Shown piece by piece: positions 1 to 5,272 of a DNA stretch of 5,272 bases. Position 1 is the stretch's first letter. Every line of letters starts with the position of its first letter. The notes under the pieces are model-generated. The model ran no database searches, had not been told where the DNA came from, and was given only the letters and a program-made list of their open reading frames with translations. The stretch lies in contig JAJAZG010000357.1 in assembly GCA_026785865.1 (NCBI GenBank), positions 1-5,272 of the forward strand. Direction: 5' to 3'. A program made the translations under genes and the position numbers. Source of the DNA: Pseudanabaena sp. CAN_BIN31 (GTDB lineage Bacteria > Cyanobacteriota > Cyanobacteriia > Pseudanabaenales > Pseudanabaenaceae).

Positions 1-8
1 ATAAAAAA

Positions 9-90
9 ATAAAAAAACCAACAAAAACAAACACGGGGGCCCCCCCCGCCGCGCGCCCGCCACAGCTTTTTCGGTTTTGGTTTTTATTAT
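9..90. terminator. Degenerate hairpin terminator/repeat copy at the window edge
   Basis: This segment directly follows, in transcription sense, the stop of the REC-GGDEF-EAL gene. It has A-rich sequence containing AAAAAAACCAACAAAAAC on the left, a G/C-only core (about 35-60, with runs of five G and eight C) and T-rich sequence containing TTTTGGTTTTTATT on the right. The same order of A-rich flank with ACC, GC core and T-rich flank with GGT makes up the intact palindrome at 4954-5018. I infer a second copy of that element serving as terminator. Its arms no longer pair cleanly and the core consists of homopolymer runs, so it is either a decayed copy or poor sequence at a contig end. Confidence 0.45.
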
Positions 91-92
91 GA

Positions 93-1838
93 CTAAATAC
101 TTACACAATGTTGATCATCTAAACATTTACCATCAATCAACATTTTCTCAAACTCAGTCGCTGGTAGTGGAGGACTGAAGAAGTAGCCTTGAATGCGATC
201 GCAACCGTACTCTTTTAAAAGCTCAGCCTGCTCAGCAGTTTCGACACCCTCAGCAACAACTTGCAATGACAAACTATGGGCAAGATCGATAATTGCTAAG
301 GAAATCGTTGCATCATGGCGATCGGTGGTGATGTCCTCAACAAAGCAGCGATCGATTTTGAGGGTATTTACTGGAAAATGCTTGAGATAACTTAGAGACG
401 AATAACCTGTACCAAAATCATCGATCGCCACCTTTACGCCCATAGCCTTTAACTGCGATAGCACCTGAATCGTAAATTCTGCATTTTTCATGATGATGCT
501 TTCGGTGAGTTCAATTGCTAAATTATCTGAATCTGTGCCAGTCTCTAGTAAAACCTTACTAATGAATTCCATCAAGTTGCTATCTGGGCGAAAATGCTGA
601 CTAGATAGATTGACTGCCACAAACCCATAATTTATACCCGCCTCGCGCCAAGCTCGCATTTGTTGGCAAACTGAATATAGCATTACCTCACTCAAGCGCA
701 GAATGAGTCCTGTTTGTTCAGCAATAGGGATAAACCTACAGGGCATAATGATGCCTAAGTCGGGATGTTGCCATCTGGCTAACGCTTCCGCACCGACGAT
801 CTTGCCTGATTTGAGATCGACTAAAGGCTGATAAAAAACCCGAAACTCGTTGCGATCCATGGCGCGATGGAGACTATTTGCCAGGGCCATATATTCTGAA
901 GATTGTACATTCAGGTCTGAACTATACAATTTATAGCTATTTCTGCCGTGGTCTTTGGCATAGTACATCGCTAATTCAGCATTTTTGATTAATCCTTCTG
1001 CTTCTTGATGATCATCGGGGAAAATAGTGATGCCAATACTACTGGTGATGAAAATTTCATGCCCATATAGATTGTAGGGGCGACTTAGTAAATCTAAAAT
1101 TTTCTGGGTTTCAAGCTTGACGCTGACCGTATCTGCAACATCAGAAATGATCATTGCAAACTCGTCACCCTGTATTCTTGCGACCATATCGCAGGGAGCC
1201 GTATACCGCCTTAGCCGCTCTGCGATCGCCTTAAACAATTGATCGCCAATATCATTACCAAGCGTGTTGTTAATGACATTGAAGTTGTCCATATCTAGAA
1301 ACAATAAGGCTAGAGACTTACGATTAATTTTTGCATGTAATACGGCTTGGCTTAATGACTGATGAAAAAGAATGCGATTTGGTAGTTGTGTCAGATCGTC
1401 GTGATGCGACGAGTATTCAAATTTTTTGCCAACTGCTTTGATCTCGTCATAATAATGCTCTTTTACGGATTCATACTTTTGCAAACGTGAGGCGATCGCC
1501 CCTAACAATTCTGCCGAAGTAAATGGCTTAGTCAGGTAGTCGTCTGCACCAAGTTGCATCGCTCGACGCATATCCGCTTTTTCTGTCATCGCCGTCACAA
1601 ATATGAACGGGATCAATGATGTTTTTGGTTCTTGTCTCAACGCGACTAGAGTGCCGAAACCATCTAATTCTGGCATGGCAATGTCACAAATAATCAGATC
1701 TGGCAAATAGGTTTTGGTCATTTGTACCCCCACAACTCCGTTTTCTGCCCCCAGTACATCAAACCCTTCGTACAAGAGAGTTTCCATAATCTCTTCGCGT
1801 AATGCTTCTACATCTTCGATCACTAGAATTATCGTCAT
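93..1838 (-). CDS. Response regulator with GGDEF and EAL domains (c-di-GMP turnover)
   Basis: Cytosolic two-component regulator of 581 residues that should control cyclic-di-GMP. Residues 1-120 are a receiver with acidic pair E8/D9, phosphoacceptor D52, T82 and K104 (TKPF). A helical linker (~121-145) leads to GGDEF (~146-305) with DDLTQLPNR at 147-155. Its signature is QGDEF (223-227) instead of GGDEF, the inhibitory RxxD site reads APCD (214-217), and the substrate loop has N187 and N195 where Lys and His are usual; D182, N190 and D199 are kept. EAL (~315-570) looks complete: E351 in EALARW, N410, E443 in ELTES, D473/D474 in DDFGTG, K494, E530 and E533 in AEGVET, Q550. I therefore expect phosphodiesterase activity, with GGDEF weak, regulatory or GTP-binding only; this is inference. 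The ATG start leads straight into the first receiver strand. It lies 8 bp downstream of the kinase stop, making the kinase its probable partner. No membrane segment or DNA-binding domain is visible. Confidence 0.96.
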   Translation of the reverse strand: MTIILVIEDVEALREEIMETLLYEGFDVLGAENGVVGVQMTKTYLPDLIICDIAMPELDGFGTLVALRQEPKTSLIPFIFVTAMTEKADMRRAMQLGADDYLTKPFTSAELLGAIASRLQKYESVKEHYYDEIKAVGKKFEYSSHHDDLTQLPNRILFHQSLSQAVLHAKINRKSLALLFLDMDNFNVINNTLGNDIGDQLFKAIAERLRRYTAPCDMVARIQGDEFAMIISDVADTVSVKLETQKILDLLSRPYNLYGHEIFITSSIGITIFPDDHQEAEGLIKNAELAMYYAKDHGRNSYKLYSSDLNVQSSEYMALANSLHRAMDRNEFRVFYQPLVDLKSGKIVGAEALARWQHPDLGIIMPCRFIPIAEQTGLILRLSEVMLYSVCQQMRAWREAGINYGFVAVNLSSQHFRPDSNLMEFISKVLLETGTDSDNLAIELTESIIMKNAEFTIQVLSQLKAMGVKVAIDDFGTGYSSLSYLKHFPVNTLKIDRCFVEDITTDRHDATISLAIIDLAHSLSLQVVAEGVETAEQAELLKEYGCDRIQGYFFSPPLPATEFEKMLIDGKCLDDQHCVSI

Positions 1839-1846
1839 AATTTCAT

Positions 1847-4672
1847 TTATTCCTTTGGGTAAATAGGAAGTTCTACCTTTACAGTAGTTCCTTGGTTCTC
1901 AACACTAGTAAGTTGAATTGTGCCACCAAGAATGTCAACTGAATTTTTGATGATTGCCATCCCTAAGCCTGTACCGCCGATCATACCAACATTGTGGGCG
2001 CGATAAAAATGCTCAAAAACTTTTTCTTGATCGGCTTCAGGAATACCAATTCCCTGATCTTGAATCTCTAACAAAAGCTTGGGAATGCGATCGCTAATTT
2101 GAGATATCGTCAAAAAGACTTCGTTAGCATTAGGCGAATATTTAATTGCATTCGATAATAAGTTAGAAATAATTTGTCTAAGAAATTTAGTGTCGATCTC
2201 TATTTGCGAGGGAGTATTAATATTTTTAAAGATAACTTGATGCTTACGATTTCCGATTAATTGAGTTTGTTCAATTATTTCCAAACAAAAATCTTCTAGA
2301 TTAATTTCTTCTGGTCGCAATTCAAATTTTCCAGACTCAGATTTACCAATGATTAACACTTCTTCTAATAGGTTAGTCATTGCTTTAACTTCGCGTTGGA
2401 TTTTATCGATTCTTTCTAATTTTTTATCTTCTGACATTTTATAGCCATAGTTTCGCAGCAAATCACTTGCGGTTTGGATCGTGGCAAGTGGAGTCCGAAA
2501 TTCGTGGGAAGCTCTAAAAATAAATTGTGATTTGAGTTCATTTAGTTCTTTTTCTTTAAGCAATGCTCTTTCTAGCTGGATCAAACTTTGTTCTAGTTGC
2601 TGTGTGCGATCGGCGACTTGACGCTCAAGGTTTTTATTAAGATCTTGGACGCGCTCAAATAATTTGACTTGTTGAATGGCGATCGCCACATGATTAGCTA
2701 ATTGTCTAAGCAAATCGATTTCAAAATCTTCCCACTGACGTGGGGCAAGACATTGGTGAGCGATTAGCAATCCCCATAATGTGCCACCAAAAGAAATAGA
2801 GACGACAATATTTGCTTTTACTTGAAAGCATTGTAAAAGCTCTTTATGATAAGCGCTTAAATCTGCAAGATCGACATCGTCAATACTGGATATACTTATA
2901 CTTTGATATTTTCGGACATAGTCTTGATTAAAACATGAATCATTGATAGTTTTACCTAGTACAGACAGCAAGGGATCATTAACTGCTTCGACAACAAACT
3001 TACCACTCCAATCTTCTTGAAATTGATAAATCACAACGCGATCAATGTGTAGTAATTCTTGAGCTTCTTTAACTGTGATTGCTAAAATTTGATCTAGATT
3101 TAGCTCACATTGAATTTTAAGCAAAATCGCATTTAATAAGCGTTCTCTTTCACTTTGATAGCGTAGTTGAGTTTCGATTTGTTTGCGATCGGTAATATCG
3201 TAATAACTACTCAAATACATCCGATTGCCTTTGTATGCTAATAGTCTCGTAGAAACTAAAACATCTTTAAATGTGCCATCTTGATGGCGAATGCGGGTCT
3301 CCACCGTGATCACTTGACCAGTTTGCTGTAGCTGCTGTAAGCGTTGCAAAGCCTTGTCATGTTCGAGGCGATCGGGATATAAGAAAGTTGTAAAGTCTGG
3401 ACTGGCATTTGCTTCAGCCAACATATATCCTGTCAGGTTTTCCATACCATCATTAAAAATAGAGAAATAGCCTGAATCATCGCTAAAGGTAATCCCTTCT
3501 TTAATTGATGTCAGTACAGTACGTAATTGCTCTTCACTGCTGATCAATCTTTGGGTTGACTTTACTTGCTCGGTAATGTCAGTTTGAATGCCGATGTAGT
3601 TAGTAAGTTCACCGCGATCATTAAATACAGGCGCAATATACAAATCATTCCAAAATGGAGTGCCGTCTTTACGATAGTTGAGCAGGACAGCATGACATTC
3701 TCGCTGTTCTTGAATTGCCTTACGTAAATCAAAAAGATCGATTTGATGGCGATCGCTACCTTGCAAAAAACGACAATCACGCCCAATCACCTCCGCCGCA
3801 CTATAACCTGTAATCCTTTCAAAGCTGGGATTAATATAAATCATCGGATTATTCGGCTGAGTGGCATCGGTGATCACAATTCCGTTGGAGCTAGCAGCGA
3901 TCGCCCGTTCGCGTAATTGCAGAGATTCTTCTACCCGCTTACGTTCTGAGATATCTCGCAAAGATGCCACCACATAAACTTGCTGATCTTCATTGATCGC
4001 TTCAGATACACGCATTTCCGCAGAGGTGATGCTACCTCGATTGAGAATATCAATATCTGTACGTTCTCCCGCCACTACAGGTAGTCCGAAAGTTTCGCCG
4101 ACAATATCATCGGCTGTATAACCAAATAGTGTCTCGGCGGCTTGATTGACATAGCGAACCACACCTTCGCGATCAACCACCACAAAAGCCTCAGAAACTT
4201 CACTCACCAAATGACTAAATTTCTTGCGATTAAAATCTTTAACTTGAGATTTAGATAATTCTAGTTTAGTAATATCTTGGCAAGTGCCAACGATCTGCTG
4301 CGAGCGATCGTTTTCGTTAACTTCTAAGGATAGCGAAATCGATAAAACTCGATTTGTCACCAAATCGAGTTTTTCTGCAAACTTAATAACTTGTTGTGTT
4401 TTTAAGCATTGGCTAACATGCTTATGCAAGGCTTCGGCAAATTCTAAGGACAAACATTCTTTGGGTTGCAATCCCACTAAATTGACTGTTTGATCAACGC
4501 TACGCTCTCCAAATACAAGATGCGTAAATACAAGATTGGCGGTTGTAAACCGCAACGTAAATGCTGAAGCATTTACATCTGATTCTTGCGTATTTACTTC
4601 AACCGCCAAAACAAAAATCCCACATTGAATATGATCTAAGATATTTTGCATAATCGCCAAATTCTTTCTCAA
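1847..4672 (-). CDS. LOV-containing multi-PAS/GAF sensor histidine kinase
   Basis: Soluble sensor kinase, 941 residues if the TTG at 4672 is used, 934 from the ATG at 4651. Domains: PAS (~9-137), compact PAS (~152-246), LOV-type PAS (~252-370), PAS (~375-498), GAF (~507-667), coiled coil (~670-712), HisKA (~713-780), HATPase_c (~825-938). The LOV domain shows GRDCRFLQG with C300 and Q304, then N332, N342 and Q363. Their offsets from the Cys (+4, +32, +42, +63) equal those of the FMN contacts in phototropin LOV2, so blue-light adduct formation is likely. The GAF resembles cyanobacteriochromes and keeps DSCF (C580), but the canonical bilin cysteine position is Y608, followed by H609. Kinase motifs are intact: H723 in SHEFRTPL, which also gives the ExxT phosphatase motif (E724, T727); N841 in the N box; D872 in DQGIGIP; F box VFEHFY; G2 box GTGLGMA. 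No transmembrane helix or receiver is present. The start is unsure: ATG 4651 sits just before the first PAS helix, and an out-of-frame reading begins at 4685. Confidence 0.95.
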   Translation of the reverse strand: MRKNLAIMQNILDHIQCGIFVLAVEVNTQESDVNASAFTLRFTTANLVFTHLVFGERSVDQTVNLVGLQPKECLSLEFAEALHKHVSQCLKTQQVIKFAEKLDLVTNRVLSISLSLEVNENDRSQQIVGTCQDITKLELSKSQVKDFNRKKFSHLVSEVSEAFVVVDREGVVRYVNQAAETLFGYTADDIVGETFGLPVVAGERTDIDILNRGSITSAEMRVSEAINEDQQVYVVASLRDISERKRVEESLQLRERAIAASSNGIVITDATQPNNPMIYINPSFERITGYSAAEVIGRDCRFLQGSDRHQIDLFDLRKAIQEQRECHAVLLNYRKDGTPFWNDLYIAPVFNDRGELTNYIGIQTDITEQVKSTQRLISSEEQLRTVLTSIKEGITFSDDSGYFSIFNDGMENLTGYMLAEANASPDFTTFLYPDRLEHDKALQRLQQLQQTGQVITVETRIRHQDGTFKDVLVSTRLLAYKGNRMYLSSYYDITDRKQIETQLRYQSERERLLNAILLKIQCELNLDQILAITVKEAQELLHIDRVVIYQFQEDWSGKFVVEAVNDPLLSVLGKTINDSCFNQDYVRKYQSISISSIDDVDLADLSAYHKELLQCFQVKANIVVSISFGGTLWGLLIAHQCLAPRQWEDFEIDLLRQLANHVAIAIQQVKLFERVQDLNKNLERQVADRTQQLEQSLIQLERALLKEKELNELKSQFIFRASHEFRTPLATIQTASDLLRNYGYKMSEDKKLERIDKIQREVKAMTNLLEEVLIIGKSESGKFELRPEEINLEDFCLEIIEQTQLIGNRKHQVIFKNINTPSQIEIDTKFLRQIISNLLSNAIKYSPNANEVFLTISQISDRIPKLLLEIQDQGIGIPEADQEKVFEHFYRAHNVGMIGGTGLGMAIIKNSVDILGGTIQLTSVENQGTTVKVELPIYPKE
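1851..1856 (-). promoter_or_regulatory. Candidate ribosome binding site inside the kinase 3' end
   Basis: On the minus strand AAAGGA overlaps the last codons of the kinase gene, with 12 nt between it and the regulator ATG at 1838. The spacing is longer than ideal. Together with the 8-bp intergenic gap it suggests translational coupling of kinase and regulator. No other purine-rich site fits between the two genes. Confidence 0.4.
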
Positions 4673-4714
4673 ACGCCTTAGTCATATTGATTCTACAACA
4701 ATTACTAGGGATGA
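4673..4714. promoter_or_regulatory. Divergent intergenic region, likely shared promoters
   Basis: These 42 bp separate the divergently read kinase and small gene, so the promoters of both must lie here or reach into the coding ends. On the minus strand TAGAAT (4690-4695) is a reasonable -10 box that would give a short kinase leader, but I see no matching -35 at 16-18 bp. On the plus strand TAGGG (4706-4710), four bases before the ATG at 4715, is a weak and rather close Shine-Dalgarno. No operator-like inverted repeat was seen. Confidence 0.25.
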
Positions 4715-4960
4715 ATGGTAGCACCTAAAGATCTAGATTATGGAAAATTTTTTGCAATTTTTTCGCGTAGGCGCTTTTTGGGCATTGGATGGCTATTTAC
4801 CACAACGACCTCTAGAACAAACTATCGGATTACGCATGGTGAGTTTTCTCAGGCGATCGCGGTTCTACAAAAGCTCAATTTAATCGGTGTAATTGCCAAT
4901 GCTGTTAAAGAGCTACCCCATAGCTACAAATCAGTTACGACCAATGAGGACGAAGAATAA
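4715..4960 (+). CDS. Small hypothetical protein, divergent from the kinase
   Basis: I do not recognise this 81-residue protein. In favour of real coding: the frame shows the expected G bias (G at first codon position in roughly 30 percent of codons, about half that at second), it contains an in-frame HIP1 site, and it ends exactly at a strong terminator. The ATG at 4715 is the first start after an in-frame TGA at 4712-4714. The protein is basic in the first half (SRRRFLG at 17-23 and a Thr-rich stretch) and helical in the second (about 43-66, with Ala, Leu and Val), ending in an acidic NEDEE tail. SRRRFLG matches the core of a twin-arginine signal, but the hydrophobic segment after it is short and polar and no AxA cleavage site follows, so I do not call an exported protein. 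The stop codon lies inside the palindrome at 4954-5018, so a repeat insertion could have set this C-terminus. It could also be a remnant of a larger gene. Confidence 0.6.
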   Translation: MVAPKDLDYGKFFAIFSRRRFLGIGWLFTTTTSRTNYRITHGEFSQAIAVLQKLNLIGVIANAVKELPHSYKSVTTNEDEE

Positions 4961-5018
4961 AAAACCAAAAACAAAAGGCGGCGCTGAGCGCCGCCTTTTG
5001 TTTTTGGTTTTTTATTCT
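4954..5018. terminator. 65-bp perfect palindrome, bidirectional intrinsic terminator
   Basis: Arms 4954-4985 and 4987-5018 are exact reverse complements over 32 bp around a single central G (in practice a 3-nt loop). The core GGCGGCGC/GCGCCGCC is GC only. The outer arms are A-rich on the left and T-rich on the right, so either strand gives a GC stem followed by a U-rich tail. It sits between convergent genes (the small plus gene and the partial minus gene) and should stop transcription from both sides. The arm covers the last sense codon and the stop of the small gene. The arm pattern recurs at 9-90, which suggests a dispersed repeat family used as terminators. Confidence 0.9.
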
Positions 5019-5063
5019 GAATGATTAGGTAGTCTAGGCATTTTCAGCAAAATACAAAAAACA

Positions 5064-5084
5064 ATATAACTTTTATATAACTTT
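5064..5084 (+). repeat. Short AT-rich tandem repeat
   Basis: ATATAACTTT occurs twice (5064-5073 and 5075-5084) with an 11-bp period in the AT-rich spacer after the terminator. No gene on the plus strand follows within the window, so a promoter role cannot be argued. It may simply be low-complexity DNA. Confidence 0.35.
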
Positions 5085-5135
5085 GAGTATGACATTTTAG
5101 TAACTTCTAGTGCTTGTTATATCCATGAAATGTAT

Positions 5136-5170
5136 CCCCTCAATATTCAGGGGTGAAGAGTTATTCAGGG
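5136..5170. repeat. Small hairpin and 9-bp direct repeat beside the partial gene's end
   Basis: CCCCT (5136-5140) and AGGGG (5149-5153) form a 5-bp stem around an AATATT-containing loop. TATTCAGGG is repeated at 5144-5152 and 5162-5170, the second copy overlapping the stop codon of the right-edge gene. There is no U-tract, so it is a poor intrinsic terminator. It could be an insertion sequence end, a regulatory hairpin or chance. The rest of 5019-5160 holds nothing else I can support. Confidence 0.3.
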
Positions 5171-5272
5171 TTCCATAAGTAAGCAAAGGAATTAAGAGAA
5201 GACAGCTCACGAATAATAGTGTGCAAAGAAGGAATATTGCCAAGTTGAGAAATACGGTCACGCACATAGTCA
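5161..5272 (-). CDS. C-terminal fragment of an unrecognised protein (runs off the window)
   Basis: On the minus strand an open frame enters from the right edge and ends at TAA (5161-5163), giving the last 36 residues of a protein. It starts DYVRDRISQLGN and ends FAYLWNPE, with a helix-like stretch of Leu/Ile between. The frame is uninterrupted and its codon use looks like coding DNA, but 36 residues are too few for me to name a family. A transposase C-terminus is one possibility, given the short repeats next to its stop, but I see no diagnostic motif. It converges on the small plus gene and shares the palindromic terminator. Confidence 0.55.
   Translation of the reverse strand, partial: DYVRDRISQLGNIPSLHTIIRELSSLNSFAYLWNPE

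Noticed and set aside
193..390. Plus-strand open frame opposite the EAL domain
   Set aside because: It lies wholly antisense to the well-supported EAL coding sequence, which contains the catalytic motifs, and shows no recognisable protein features.
3562..3786. Second minus-strand frame within the LOV region
   Set aside because: It overlaps the LOV coding frame whose conserved residues are clearly in the kinase frame; it is a shadow frame.
4284..4493. Plus-strand open frame opposite the kinase N-terminus
   Set aside because: Antisense to the first PAS region, Cys/Ser/Thr-rich shadow composition, no ribosome binding site.
93..4672. Possible hybrid kinase or transmembrane sensor
   Set aside because: The kinase has no C-terminal receiver and no hydrophobic segment long enough for a membrane helix; the receiver is on a separate protein.
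4711..4728. ATG at 4711 as an alternative start for the small gene
   Set aside because: It leads to a stop after five codons and is out of frame with the 4715 frame.
4740..4883. Alternative plus frame starting MENFLQFF inside the small gene
   Set aside because: 47 codons that read plausibly, but the codon-position G bias and the link to the terminator favour the 4715-4960 frame. A frameshift joining the two was considered and no clear join point was found.
1..5272. CRISPR arrays, tRNA or rRNA genes
   Set aside because: No regularly spaced repeats, cloverleaf-like sequence or rRNA-like stretches were seen in the small non-coding portions.

Overview
The window comes from a cyanobacterium. It carries at least eight copies of the HIP1 octamer GCGATCGC (starts near 195, 1222, 1492, 2087, 2679, 3749, 3897 and 4853), one per ~650 bp, which is a cyanobacterial hallmark. 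The large multi-PAS/GAF kinase and the REC-GGDEF-EAL protein are also typical of the phylum. Composition is AT-leaning. A Pseudanabaena-like lineage is a guess that the sequence alone does not prove.

Layout, left to right. Bases 1-92 are a GC-core/AT-flank intergenic segment that looks like a degraded or badly read copy of the hairpin seen intact at 4954-5018. Bases 93-1838 (minus) encode a response regulator fused to GGDEF and EAL domains. Bases 1847-4672 (minus) encode a soluble sensor histidine kinase of about 935-941 residues with the order PAS, PAS, LOV-type PAS, PAS, GAF, coiled coil, HisKA, HATPase. The kinase is upstream and its stop lies 8 bp before the regulator's start, so the two form one transcription unit. 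A 42-bp gap separates the kinase from a divergent small unknown gene (4715-4960, plus). That gene runs directly into a 65-bp perfect palindrome (4954-5018), a bidirectional terminator that is also a likely repeat family member. Bases 5019-5160 are AT-rich and non-coding with a few short repeats. At the right edge, 5161-5272 (minus) holds the last 36 codons of an unrecognised protein.

How the genes work together (inference from domains and gene order): the kinase carries a LOV domain with the photoactive cysteine and the other main flavin-contact residues at canonical spacing. It also has a cyanobacteriochrome-like GAF that keeps the DXCF cysteine but has lost the canonical bilin-attachment cysteine. 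It would autophosphorylate at His723 and pass phosphate to Asp52 of the downstream regulator. That regulator's EAL domain looks fully catalytic, while its GGDEF domain is eroded. The simplest reading is a blue-light-controlled two-component switch that tunes cyclic-di-GMP, most likely by degrading it. It is the most interesting item here.
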